DNA of 64,000 nucleotides, taken from Evansella halocellulosilytica. GTDB lineage: Bacteria > Bacillota > Bacilli > Bacillales > Salisediminibacteriaceae. The notes under the pieces were generated by a model. It searched no databases, was not told where the DNA came from, and saw only the letters and a list, made by a program, of their open reading frames with translations. The position numbers and the translations under genes are program-made. Below, in pieces: positions 25,347 to 35,300 of this stretch. The stretch is taken from positions 5,295,525 to 5,359,524 of the forward strand of contig NZ_NIST01000001.1 of the NCBI RefSeq assembly GCF_002335745.1. Reading direction: 5' to 3'. Numbering within the stretch: the stretch's first letter is position 1; the number at the start of each line of letters is the position of its first letter.

Positions 25347-25460
25347 TTAACCGTAGCTTAAAAAGTATTTCCAAACCGTATCTAATAATTTGGCGAGTCC
25401 GAAAAGAAAAACACCTATGCACGCTAGACTGACCGGTGATGTCCAAGAAATCCCTTTCAT
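25347..25460 (-). CDS. 37-residue membrane peptide upstream of amidase
   Basis: MKGISWTSPVSLACIGVFLF then GLAKLLDTVWKYFLSYG-stop: one hydrophobic helix (about residues 9-27) and a short amphipathic tail. It has an excellent SD (AAAGGAGGATGCA). The stop is 31 bp before the amidase TTG, so the two are likely one transcript. No family is recognised. It might be a leader or a small membrane modulator of the amidase; this is inference. Confidence 0.6.
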   Translation of the reverse strand: MKGISWTSPVSLACIGVFLFGLAKLLDTVWKYFLSYG

Positions 25461-25884
25461 TGCATCCTCCTTTTATACCATTATTTAGATAAAATAGCAT
25501 AAATCTCTTAAAATAGAAATATGTCTTTTTTACATATTTCTACTTTATTCTACTAGTTCAGCAGTCTCAGTCATTCAACACTTCCTTTCAACACCTCCAA
25601 TCACATACGAAATATCAAATAATCTAAAAAACAAAAAATGGCACTATCCTTTATGACTGAATTTGTCGTATAATTATGGTTGGGTTCTGAAAATTTTTTA
25701 TAGTGCGTGTGTTCATAGAGAAATTTCTCACATGTTTTGAACACCTTCGATATATTTTCATAAACTCATATAAGATTATAGAAAGCTTCATAATGCAATC
25801 ATGCATTCAAGTGAAACTTTAATCATATACTGGCGTCAAATATATAGGAATCATAAAATATTATTCGTAGAGGAGTGTCTAATT
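25461..25884. other. Divergent intergenic region before the LCP gene
   Basis: 424 bp without a gene. AT-rich. A plus-strand TATAAT (25669-25674) is a possible -10 for the LCP gene, but its -35 is poor. Confidence 0.4.
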
Positions 25885-26928
25885 TTGGCACAATCAAGAA
25901 TTGAAATGAAAAAACAAAAGAAGAAGACGCCCTTCAGGCGGTTCTTAAAAATAACAATGATAACGTTTATGACCCTATTTTTAGTTACTGGCGGAACGTT
26001 AGCATATTTCGCATATAAAATGGCATCTGTAACGTCAAGTTCTCAAACAGACTTAGAGCGTGGAGACAGATCAGATTTAAGGGAAACAGCTGTAAACCCA
26101 AGTAACGACCCAATATCCGTACTCTTCCTCGGCTTAGACAGCAGAGATGGAGATTTATCTGGAAGAACGGATGCAATGGTTTTAGCGACATTTAATCCAG
26201 AAGAAAACTCAGTGAAAATGCTGAACATCCCACGAGATTCCCTCGTAAATATCGTTGGGAGAGACAGACAAGATAAAATTAACCATGCACATGCATTCGG
26301 TGGTCTTGATATGACAATTGATACTGTTGAACACCTGCTTGATATTCCAGTTGATTACTTTGTTTCCATTAATTTTGATGCATTTATGGAAGTCATTGAT
26401 GAGCTAGGCGGGGTCGATGTCGATGTTCCAATGACATTTACGGAAACGGATAATCAAACTTACGGTACTATTACCCTTTATGAAGGGGAACAAACATTAA
26501 ATGGTGAAGAAGCTCTCGCTTATGTAAGAATGAGAAAATCAGATCCACGCGGTGATTTAGGACGTGGTGACCGCCAAAAAGAAGTAATCGAAGCGGTCAT
26601 TAATAAAGCAACAAACTTAAGTTCTATTACTCGATTTGGTCCAGTTATGGACAGTTTAGGCAATAATTTAAAAACAAATATTAGCTTTAATAATCTTTTA
26701 TCAATGCACACGTACGCAACTGAACTTAATAATGTTGAGTCTCTCTCATTTGACGGAGACAACTATACTGAAAATGGCGTATACTATTATCGTTTACACG
26801 AAGAATCAGTAAATGAAATATCAAGTCGCCTGCGAGTTCACTTAAATATTGACGAAGCCGAACCAGAAGCAGATTCAACAACAGAATCTGAAGAACCAAC
26901 TGACGAAACAAATACAAACAATTATTAA
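25885..26928 (+). CDS. LytR-CpsA-Psr (LCP) family polymer ligase
   Basis: About 347 residues, starting with TTG at 25885 (AGAGGAGTG 9 nt ahead; the frame is open further upstream but lacks an SD). A basic N-terminus (MKKQKKKTPFRRFLK) and one membrane helix (ITMITFMTLFLVTGGTLAYF) anchor an extracellular LCP domain: ISVLFLGLDSRDGDLSGRTD, MLNIPRDSLVNIVGRDRQDK, INHAHAFGG and VRMRKSDPRGDLGRGDRQ, the pyrophosphate-contacting Arg/Asp set. LCP enzymes attach undecaprenyl-linked anionic polymers (teichoic or teichuronic acids) to peptidoglycan. The acidic tail (EPEADSTTESEEPTDE) is unstructured. It sits between the amidase and the polymer-sugar genes, which suits ligation of the polymer made here. Confidence 0.94.
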   Translation: MAQSRIEMKKQKKKTPFRRFLKITMITFMTLFLVTGGTLAYFAYKMASVTSSSQTDLERGDRSDLRETAVNPSNDPISVLFLGLDSRDGDLSGRTDAMVLATFNPEENSVKMLNIPRDSLVNIVGRDRQDKINHAHAFGGLDMTIDTVEHLLDIPVDYFVSINFDAFMEVIDELGGVDVDVPMTFTETDNQTYGTITLYEGEQTLNGEEALAYVRMRKSDPRGDLGRGDRQKEVIEAVINKATNLSSITRFGPVMDSLGNNLKTNISFNNLLSMHTYATELNNVESLSFDGDNYTENGVYYYRLHEESVNEISSRLRVHLNIDEAEPEADSTTESEEPTDETNTNNY

Positions 26929-26933
26929 AGTAT

Positions 26934-26956
26934 CCGCCCGTTTTACGGGCGGTTTT
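26934..26956 (+). terminator. Terminator of the LCP gene
   Basis: CCGCCCG/CGGGCGG stem with a 5-nt loop, then TTTTAATTTC. Confidence 0.9.
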
Positions 26957-27069
26957 AATTTCGCCCAATAGGGGCACTTGACCACCAGAGTCCTTTAAGG
27001 GACCTTATTTAATTTGGTCCGTGCCAAAACTTTTTGAGGATATCCCTTTTCATAATCATATAGAATTCG

Positions 27070-27262
27070 AAATCGCTATAGGCGGACGCTTTCACTCCAA
27101 AGCACAAGTGCGACATCTACTCGTGCTGCACTTCGTTTGCATTCGTAGTGTCTTCTTTGCAGCGGGCAATGCCTCAACTTCTTAGGTGTCACACTGTGTA
27201 CACCTAGGGGATTTTCGACGATTGCTTTTCTCGCCTGTCACCGCCTGGCGCTCTTTCGAGTA
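27070..27262. repeat. Bacillaceae intergenic repeat (GCGGACGCTTTC type)
   Basis: In the 418-bp gap after the LCP gene. It begins AGGCGGACGCTTTC and contains GCAGCGGGCAATGCCTCAAC and TTAGGTGT...ACACCTAGGGGAT. This resembles a widespread Bacillus intergenic repeat with the order GCGGACGCTTTCCGCGGG - GCCTCAGC - GGTGT..ACACC - GGGTCTTC. Heavily diverged here. No gene is seen in 26957-27346. Confidence 0.5.
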
Positions 27263-27283
27263 AATGATGACATTTAAAATAAA

Positions 27284-27331
27284 AGCCCTTGAAGTTATTC
27301 AGTGTATTTCACTAAATGACCTCCAAGGGCT
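27284..27331 (-). terminator. Terminator of the epimerase gene
   Basis: Stem AGCCCTTG/CAAGGGCT extended by an imperfect inner stem; on the minus strand it is followed by TTTTATTTTAAATG. Confidence 0.8.
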
Positions 27332-27346
27332 ATTCTTTATAAAAAA

Positions 27347-28288
27347 TTATTTATTTTCACGGTAATAATTTATTGTTTTTAAGATTCCTTCTGGGAGCGC
27401 CACGTTCGGCTCCCATTTATAGTCAGTTCTTAAACGATCATTCGCTAAATAACTTTCCTTTATATCTCCAGGGCGTTCTTCCTTATATTGTGGTGAAAAA
27501 TCAATTTGAAGTACTTTGCACATTTCTTGCAAAAGGTTATTAATACTCGTTTCATAGCCTGTACTCACATTATACACTCGATCAATACGTTCAGAACTGG
27601 CGTCTAATAAGCACGACATGACTGCTTTAGCTACATCTTCGACATAAACAAAATCTCTCGTTTGTTCACCATCACCAAAGATAACTGGCTGTGCTCCACT
27701 CATTAACTGTTCAATGAAAATGGTAATGACCCCCGCCTCTGTTTCAGCACTTTGTCTTGGGCCATACACATTGGCAAACCTTAAAGCATGTACATTCATC
27801 TCATATAACCGACCAAATGCTTTTACATACTCTTCTCCGGCATATTTAGAAACCCCGTAAGGAGACAGTGGCTGTACCGTTGTTTCTTCAACTATTGGCA
27901 ATGTTTCCGTATGACCGTATACAGCAGCTGATGAAGCATAAACAACGTTTTGCACGCCATGCTTCCGGCATAGCTCTAAAAGATGAATCGTTCCATTTAT
28001 ATTTATCTTTGCATCATAATTTGGATCTTCGACTGAAGGAGTGACTTTACTTTGCGCTGCTAAATGAATCAATCCTTCAACGTCTATATGATCCGCAAAG
28101 ACGTCTTTTAATCTGTCATCATTAATATCATATTCATATAAATGAATACTTTTGTGCTGTTCGATATTTTCAATTTTTCCCGAGCTCATATTATCAATGA
28201 CGATAACGTCTTTACCTCGTTCAATTAATAAATCGACGACATGAGAGCCGATAAATCCAGCCCCACCTGTAACGATCACTTTTCCCAT
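27347..28288 (-). CDS. NAD-dependent sugar-nucleotide 4-epimerase (GalE-like)
   Basis: 313 residues, an extended short-chain dehydrogenase. It has VTGGAGFIGSHVVDLL (NAD loop), YASSAAVYGHTETLP and the catalytic Y-x-x-x-K in SPYGVSKYAGEEYV. DGEQTRDFVYVEDVAKAV is typical of UDP-glucose or UDP-GlcNAc/GlcA 4-epimerases. It probably supplies a galacto-configured UDP-sugar for the surface polymer; substrate cannot be fixed by sequence alone. It lies 25 bp after the sugar transferase gene, same operon. Confidence 0.88.
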   Translation of the reverse strand: MGKVIVTGGAGFIGSHVVDLLIERGKDVIVIDNMSSGKIENIEQHKSIHLYEYDINDDRLKDVFADHIDVEGLIHLAAQSKVTPSVEDPNYDAKININGTIHLLELCRKHGVQNVVYASSAAVYGHTETLPIVEETTVQPLSPYGVSKYAGEEYVKAFGRLYEMNVHALRFANVYGPRQSAETEAGVITIFIEQLMSGAQPVIFGDGEQTRDFVYVEDVAKAVMSCLLDASSERIDRVYNVSTGYETSINNLLQEMCKVLQIDFSPQYKEERPGDIKESYLANDRLRTDYKWEPNVALPEGILKTINYYRENK

Positions 28289-28313
28289 TTGATTCCCTCT
28301 TTTTAGAGCAATT

Positions 28314-29708
28314 TTAAACCTTACTTATCATACTTTTCTCTGAGCTTTTCTTTTTTGAAGTTAGATTCTTGTTTTTTTTTGACTCAGTTCCTTCTGCTTT
28401 CGTTTTATCAAATAAGACGATAAACGTTTTAAGCAAAATAACGATGTCTAGCCAAAAGCTGTATTTTCGAATGTAATACAAATCAAATCGAAGCTTATCA
28501 TCTACTTCAGTACTATATTTACCCATAATTTGCGCATAACCCGTTATTCCTGGCTGCACCGTGTTGCGATAGCCGTAGTGATAATACTTCTTAGATAGCT
28601 CTTTAATAAAGAAACCGCGTTCTGGTCTCGGACCGACTAATGACATATCCCCTTTTAAAACATTAAACAACTGTGGAAGTTCGTCTAGTCGAGTCGATCT
28701 CATAAATTTACCTACTTTTGTAATTCTATCGTCATTTTCAGTCGCTAGTACTGGACCCGTTTTATTTTCCGCACCTTCAATCATGGAACGGAATTTATAG
28801 ATCATAAATGGTTTATTGTTTTTCCCATATCTTTCTTGACTGTAGATAATACTTCCTCTTGGATCTTCAAGCTTTATTAGTAGTGCGACTAATAAAAGAA
28901 TCGGTGAAATAAGCACTAAAATAATACTTGAGCATACGATATCAAACACTCTTTTCACGACCGTTTGATCCCAAGTTAATCCGAATGGCTTCACTGACAT
29001 CATTAACGTATCATCTAATGGTGCTACACTTGAGCGCTGTAACAACAATTCATATAGTGACGGAATGACGTAAACGACTTTATTGTGAGCCATTGCATGG
29101 TAAATAATTTGCGATTTCGTCTCTTTACTCATGTCAGGACAGATGACCACATAATCGACCTGTCTTAAATGATGGTCAATTTTGTCAATAGACGTGTTAG
29201 GCTGGATATGCCTTACACTCGTCCCTTTCATCATCGGGTGCTTGATTTTTGACATTAGCTGCTGAGTACTTTCATCATCTGCAATAAGCAGCACTTTCCC
29301 AACAATATTCTCTCTTGTCAGCTTTAAATATAAGACCTTAAAGGACACCATTAAAATGATCGTAAAAATACTTCCAATTAAAATAATAGAACGCGGCATC
29401 GCAAATTCTCGGAATAAATATGAAGCCGACATCGTTAGGAATGCCATAAAAATAACAGCAATGACTGTTTTTACGGCGATATCCCAAAACGTACTTTTAC
29501 GGTCTAGTGCATATAATTCATAAACTGAAATAAAGAATAGCCCGATCAATAATATCCACGGTAAAAGGGAAACAAATGACTCCCAGTTTTTCGCCGGAAA
29601 TCCACTGTATCGAATATAAAAGGCTGAAACATAAGCAGCTAAAATACACAAAAGGTCAGCTAAGATAATAATAAATTTATGATTTCTCAGTTGTGCTATA
29701 TCAGGCAT
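28314..29708 (-). CDS. Polyprenyl-phosphate sugar-1-phosphate transferase
   Basis: 464 residues. The N-terminal half has four to five membrane helices (FIIILADLLCILAAYV onward) and a CoA-binding-like middle part. The C-terminal catalytic domain has a membrane-entering helix (KRVFDIVCSSIILVLISPIL), MIYKFRSM, RLDELPQLFNVLKGDMSLVG and PRPER, the WbaP/TuaA signature. It moves a sugar-1-phosphate from a UDP-sugar to undecaprenyl phosphate, starting polymer repeat units. It is most like enzymes that begin teichuronic acid or exopolysaccharide. Immediately upstream of the epimerase gene. Confidence 0.93.
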   Translation of the reverse strand: MPDIAQLRNHKFIIILADLLCILAAYVSAFYIRYSGFPAKNWESFVSLLPWILLIGLFFISVYELYALDRKSTFWDIAVKTVIAVIFMAFLTMSASYLFREFAMPRSIILIGSIFTIILMVSFKVLYLKLTRENIVGKVLLIADDESTQQLMSKIKHPMMKGTSVRHIQPNTSIDKIDHHLRQVDYVVICPDMSKETKSQIIYHAMAHNKVVYVIPSLYELLLQRSSVAPLDDTLMMSVKPFGLTWDQTVVKRVFDIVCSSIILVLISPILLLVALLIKLEDPRGSIIYSQERYGKNNKPFMIYKFRSMIEGAENKTGPVLATENDDRITKVGKFMRSTRLDELPQLFNVLKGDMSLVGPRPERGFFIKELSKKYYHYGYRNTVQPGITGYAQIMGKYSTEVDDKLRFDLYYIRKYSFWLDIVILLKTFIVLFDKTKAEGTESKKNKNLTSKKKSSEKSMISKV

Positions 29709-29896
29709 GTGAAATACCTCTCCCTTAAAAAAAGCAATAATTAGTATTTAGTATCGTTAAAATACAAAAGTTTATTTACACAAAAAATGAAAATGCGTCA
29801 TTAAATTACATCAATAATAACTATACTAAAAATATTGTTTTATGACTACAATAAATTAAGATGTGCAAATAATTAAACATTTTTACACATAATTGT

Positions 29897-29928
29897 GCCC
29901 TCCTTGCTGTTATATAAACAAGGAGGGC
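29897..29928. terminator. Hairpin downstream of ugd
   Basis: Perfect 10-bp stem GCCCTCCTTG/CAAGGAGGGC with a 12-nt loop. T-tracts are weak on both sides, so termination may be partial. It separates the galU-ugd pair from the sugar transferase-epimerase pair. Confidence 0.6.
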
Positions 29929-29961
29929 GTATTTTACCATACATTTATTCGTCTTTTTTCC

Positions 29962-31269
29962 TTACTTTACGTCCGGTCTTCCAATCGAATGATAAATAAG
30001 ATTTGCTTCTTCAGCATCTTCCAATTTAAAGCAATTCCTTCCGTCGATAACGATCGGCTGCTTCAGTAACTCATTCACCTTTTTAAGATCTAAATCGAGA
30101 ACCTCTTGCCAGTCTGTCAAAATCAAGCATGCCTCCGCACCTTTTAAAGTTTCCTCAACATTTAATGAATAGTGAATTCGCTCACCAAAATGATGCTTCG
30201 CCTCTTCGATCGCTATCGGATCAAAGGCAGTGATAGTAGCACCTTCATTTAGTAGTGCAGGTATAATGTCTAATGAAGGCGCGTCTCTCATATCATCCGT
30301 ATTAGGTTTGAATGCCAGCCCTAAGACAGCTATTTTTTTCCCTTGCAATTTTGGTACGATGTCTTTTAGCTTCGTTACCACTTTCATTTTTTGATGCTGA
30401 TTCGTTTCAATTACGGCTTTCACCATTTTAAAGTCGTAGCCAACTTGTTCTGCGATGTGTACTAACGCCTGCGTATCTTTCGGAAAACAGGATCCACCGT
30501 ACCCAATCCCTGCTTGTAAAAATTTTGCTCCAATTCTTGAGTCAAGGCCCATCCCTTCAGCCACTTTCGTAACATCTGCACCGACCCGTTCACATATGTT
30601 AGCAATGTCATTAATAAAAGAAATTTTCGTTGCTAAAAATGCATTTGAAGCATATTTAATCATCTCAGCACTTTCAACATTAGTTGAAATGATTTTCGTA
30701 TTGAACGGCTCGTGTAATTGTTTAATGATATTCGCTGCTTTTTCACTTGTCGCACCAATAACAGCTCTTTCCATATTCATCGTATCAGCTACAGCCGATC
30801 CTTCACGTAAAAATTCTGGATTTGATACAACATCAAATTCAATGTCTTCCTGTAATTGTTCTTTCACAATCTGTTGAACAAGTTTTCCAGTTCCAACCGG
30901 GACTGTACTTTTATTTACGATAATTTTATAACGATTGAGGTTTTCACCAACCGTTTTTGCAACATTTTTTACATATGTTAAATCAGCTTCACCTGACTCC
31001 GCCATTGGCGTACCGACACCAATATAAATGACGTTAGATTCACTAATTGCCTCTGAAATATTCGTTGAAAAAGAAAGTCGACCTGCATCAACATTTTTCT
31101 TAACTAACTCTTCTAAGCCTGGTTCATATATTGGAATTTTCCCTTCATTCAACATCGTAATCTTACTTTCATCAATATCACAACAAATAACTTGATTTCC
31201 TACTTCAGAAAAACAAGTTCCAGATACTAAGCCAACGTATCCAGTTCCCATTACTGCAATTTTTTTCAT
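29962..31269 (-). CDS. ugd: UDP-glucose 6-dehydrogenase
   Basis: 435 residues. Rossmann motif AVMGTGYVGLVSGTCFSEVG, a VGTPMAESGEADLTYV segment, the hinge KYASNAFLATKISFIN, and the catalytic Cys in GIGYGGSCFPKDTQALV. The C-terminal domain has LGLAFKPNTDDMRDAPS. It oxidises UDP-glucose to UDP-glucuronate with two NAD. UDP-GlcA is the precursor of teichuronic acid (TuaD in B. subtilis) and of the polyglucuronate part of teichuronopeptide. It lies 10 bp downstream of galU, giving a two-step route from glucose-1-phosphate to UDP-GlcA. Confidence 0.96.
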   Translation of the reverse strand: MKKIAVMGTGYVGLVSGTCFSEVGNQVICCDIDESKITMLNEGKIPIYEPGLEELVKKNVDAGRLSFSTNISEAISESNVIYIGVGTPMAESGEADLTYVKNVAKTVGENLNRYKIIVNKSTVPVGTGKLVQQIVKEQLQEDIEFDVVSNPEFLREGSAVADTMNMERAVIGATSEKAANIIKQLHEPFNTKIISTNVESAEMIKYASNAFLATKISFINDIANICERVGADVTKVAEGMGLDSRIGAKFLQAGIGYGGSCFPKDTQALVHIAEQVGYDFKMVKAVIETNQHQKMKVVTKLKDIVPKLQGKKIAVLGLAFKPNTDDMRDAPSLDIIPALLNEGATITAFDPIAIEEAKHHFGERIHYSLNVEETLKGAEACLILTDWQEVLDLDLKKVNELLKQPIVIDGRNCFKLEDAEEANLIYHSIGRPDVK

Positions 31270-31279
31270 GAGTCTTCTC

Positions 31280-32173
31280 CTAACCTTTTGATTCCGTTAA
31301 CTGATTTCTATAAATATCTTTCAAATATTCAGCGACATCGTTCGATAAGTCTTCTCGTTGCAGGGCAAAATCAACTGTCGCTTTTATAAACCCTAATTTG
31401 TCACCGACATCATAGCGAATTCCAGCAAAGTTGTATGCTAAAACAACTTGGGATTGATTTAACTCTTTAATCGCATCTGTCAATTGAATTTCATTTCCGG
31501 ATCCTGGGGGAAGTGTCTCTAAAATATTAAAGATCTCCGGTCGTAACACATACCGGCCCATAATTGCATAATTTGACGGAGCGTCCTGAAGTGCCGGTTT
31601 CTCTACAAGCGTGTCTGCGTGAATGACATTCTGTTCCACTTCTGTTCCTTTCGGAGCAACAATTCCATACTTTGAAACATCGTTGTCAGGTACTTCTTGA
31701 ACACCGACAACCGACGAATTGTACTTATCATACACGTCAATTAATTGTTTTAAGCACGGAGTATCTGACTGAACGATGTCATCTCCTAATAAAACAGCAA
31801 ATGGTTCATTCCCAATAAATTTACGTGCACACCAAATTGCATGACCTAGTCCATTCGGTTCCTTCTGTCTAATATAATGGATATTCGTCATACTTGAAAT
31901 AGCTTGAATTTCTTCGAGAAGTTTTGTTTTCTGCTTTTTTTCTAGCGTTTCTTCTAGTTCAAACGATTTGTCAAAGTGATCCTCAATCGCTCTTTTCCCT
32001 CTTCCTGTTACAACGATAATATCTTCGATGCCAGATGCTATCGCTTCTTCGATAATATATTGAATTGTCGGTTTGTCGACAATCGGTAACATTTCTTTCG
32101 GTTGTGCTTTTGTTGCTGGAAGAAACCTTGTCCCCAGCCCAGCAGCTGGAATAATTGCTTTTTTTACTTGCAT
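31280..32173 (-). CDS. galU: UTP-glucose-1-phosphate uridylyltransferase
   Basis: About 297 residues (gtaB in B. subtilis naming). [20 protein letters not shown] with [20 protein letters not shown] is the nucleotide-binding signature; [12 protein letters not shown] and [12 protein letters not shown] are also conserved. It makes UDP-glucose for Ugd and for glycosylation of wall polymers. The start is at 32173, where GAAAGGAAGAACATCT precedes the ATG; upstream in-frame ATGs (32251, 32194) lack a spaced SD. Confidence 0.95.
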   Translation of the reverse strand: MQVKKAIIPAAGLGTRFLPATKAQPKEMLPIVDKPTIQYIIEEAIASGIEDIIVVTGRGKRAIEDHFDKSFELEETLEKKQKTKLLEEIQAISSMTNIHYIRQKEPNGLGHAIWCARKFIGNEPFAVLLGDDIVQSDTPCLKQLIDVYDKYNSSVVGVQEVPDNDVSKYGIVAPKGTEVEQNVIHADTLVEKPALQDAPSNYAIMGRYVLRPEIFNILETLPPGSGNEIQLTDAIKELNQSQVVLAYNFAGIRYDVGDKLGFIKATVDFALQREDLSNDVAEYLKDIYRNQLTESKG

Positions 32174-32260
32174 AGATGTTCTTCCTTTCTTCATTAGAAT
32201 TATCCATCGTTCATTATAATACGAATACGATGAATTATCTAGCTCACTCATTTCCTATAG

Positions 32261-32294
32261 TAAAGAGGAACTCAATTTTGAGTCCCTCTTTAAT
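32261..32294. terminator. Terminator between the M14 peptidase gene and galU
   Basis: AAAGAGG-AACTCAATTTTGAGT-CCCTCTTT folds into a stem with A/T-rich flanks on both sides. It ends the M14 peptidase transcript, so galU likely has its own promoter within the small gap or reads through. Confidence 0.65.
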
Positions 32295-32310
32295 TAATTT
32301 CGTTATTTAT

Positions 32311-35300
32311 TTATCTACTGTTCCTGTTGCGATATGCCTCATCTGCAACGATTAAACCAACAGAATCATTTTGATTCCAAACTCGATTCCAATTACTTAA
32401 TGGAACAGGTCTGTCTCCAACATATGGTGAAATTTCCGGTGTTAAGCCTGGCTTTCCTTGCTCTAAGACAAACCAGTCTGAAAAACCACCACCACTATTA
32501 CTCCATGTTAAATCGACAATATTGTAGCCCGTTTTATTAGATACAATATTAGCTACGTGACCTGGATGTCTTGTATAAATCACTTCACCTGATGAGTGAT
32601 AAGATAAAGCAGTTTTAAAATCTCTTGTTAATACGAAATCATACACTGCCCTTGCTTCAGGTTCACTTAGTGGATTTGGACCTTTATAATGACTCTCACT
32701 CGGTCTTCCAGGATCACCACTGATTGTATCCCAAAGAGCAGGAAATTGCCGGTTAATATCAACACCTCTGACATTTGCTTTCCAACTAGTAAAGTTCGTG
32801 CTTCCATTATTAATTCGAACAGCCTCATTAGCTAAACTACTGCTATTAATTCCTCCAGGGCCATCTTGCACTAATGTAACTCCATCTGGATTCCACATAG
32901 GGACAAACCATATACTTGTTCGATTTAACGTCCGCTGAACGTTATAACCATCAATGGAGTTCCCATTAGCATACGCATAAGCATATTCGTCCATCATCTT
33001 CATTAAAACATTTGTCGTCATGTGCTCACGTGCATGTGAAGAAGCATTAAAGAAAACTTCTGTACTGCCTCTCCCTAATTTGACGGCATAAATATCTCTT
33101 CCATCTAATGACTGACCGATCACAGTCGTTTCAACAATATTCGGGTATCTCTCTTCTAATTCTCTAATATCTGAAACCATTTGGTTATAAGAATAATTCT
33201 GTCTTCCGTTGACAATCTTCCTTGGAGATGGTTTTACCTCTCTAATTTTTAACAGCGTTGCTTCATTAACGATCCCTGTTGCTGAAAGACCAAAATTTCT
33301 TTGAAATTCTGCGACTACATTTGCAGTAATTGAACCATATGCACTTGATGGATTGCTTGGAAAATTCCCAAATCCTATTTCTGTTAAGTCTCTTTTCAGC
33401 TTTACAATTCCTTGGTGATTATCCCCAATTCTATAAGGCGGTAAAATTTCTTCTATTTTTGCTAAAGTCACTTCATCCGCAATTCCATTGACTACTAATC
33501 CATAGTATTGCTGGAATTCCTTTACGACACCAGCTGTGACTGAGCCATATGCATTTGATGGATTACTCGGGAAGTTTCCAAAACCTAAAATCGTTAATTT
33601 GTTTTTTAATTCCGCAATACTAGAAGAACTGTTTCCTTCGGTATATGGACTCGTTAAGATTTCGTTCATTTTTGCTAACGTTACTTCATCTGCTATTCCA
33701 CTCACTGCTAGTCCATAATAGGCTTGAAATTCTTCTACGACTCCGGCTGTAACTGAGCCATATACATTCGTTGGATTACTTGAAAAATTACCGAAACCTA
33801 GCTTCGTTAAGTCTTTTTTCATATCTGCAATACTTGCTGAGCTATTGCCAGGTGAATAAGGACTTGCTAGTACTTCATTTATTTTGGCTAACGTTACTTC
33901 ATCTGCTATTCCACTCACTGCTAGTCCATAATAGGCTTGAAATTCTTCTACGACACCAGCTGTGACTGAGCCATATGCATTTGATGGATTACTTGGGAAG
34001 TTTCCAAAACCTAGTTTCGTTAGATCCTCTTTCAGTTCTACAATGCTTTGTGACCGATTACCAGGTGTATATAGTCCTGTTAATATATCATGCATTTTTG
34101 CTAACGTTGTTTCATCCGCAATCCCATTTACCTCTAACCCATAGTATTCTTGAAATTCTTCAACTACTCCAGCCGTTACTGAACCGTATGCACTTGAAGG
34201 ACTCGATGGGAAGTTTCCAAAGCCTAATCGAGTTAAATCTTCTTTCAACTTAACGATTCCATCATGATTATCCCCTGGTTCATATGGAGGTAAAAGAGAA
34301 TTAATTTTCTCTAATGTTCGTTCATCTGCTATTCCGCTTGTAGGTAAGCCATAATATTCTTGGAACTGTTTTACTACCGCTGCTGTAACATTACCATAAA
34401 CGTCCGACGGTTCAGCAGGGAAATTTCCAAAGCCTAATAATGTTAAATTCTTTTTCATTTCCACAAATTCATCTGCACTGTTTCCTGGTTGGTAATGCCA
34501 CACAAGAATTTCGTCAATCTTATCCAATGTTTCCTGATCTGCTACACCTGTCACTGGTAATCCGTAGTACTCTTGAAAATCTTCTACAACTCCTGCTGTT
34601 ACACTTCCGTATACATTCGATGGAGATGCAGGGAAGTTTCCAAATCCTAAGCGAGTTAACTTTTCCTTTAAGTTAACAATATGTGCACCTTGCTCACCTG
34701 ACTGATAGGGAGGTGACAATATTTCTTCCATTTTTGCTAACGTTTTTTCATCAGCTATACCGCTTACTGGCAAATCGTAATGTTCTTGAAAATCCTTTAC
34801 TACTCCTGCTGTTACATTTCCATACACATTCGATGGAGATGCAGGGAAGTTTCCAAATCCGAGCAATGTTAACTTTTGCTTCATCTCTACAAATTCATCG
34901 GCGCTATGTCCTGGCTGGTAATGCCATGCGAGAATTTTATCGATCTTATCCAATGTTTCCTGGTCTGCTACACCTGTCACTGGTAATCCGTAGTACTCTT
35001 GAAAATCTTCTACAACTCCTGAAGTTACACTTCCGTATACATTTGATGGATTTGTTGGGAAGCTACCGAATCCTAATTGTGTAAGCTTCTCTTTCATTTC
35101 TGTAATATAGCCGTGGCTATCTCCTGATTCATACGGCAAGCTCAACAGGTCCTCTATCTTTGCAAGTGTCACTTCCTCTGCGATCCCACTTACAACTAGT
35201 CCGTGATACTCTTGAAACTCTTTCACGACAGAAGCTGTTACATTCCCGTAAACATTTGACGGGTTTTCTGGAAAGTTTCCAAAGCCTAACGCAGTTAAGT

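Noticed and set aside
25312-25500. 62-codon minus-strand frame upstream of the SH3b amidase
   Set aside because: It overlaps in another frame the 37-codon ORF that has the strong ribosome site; its own start has none.
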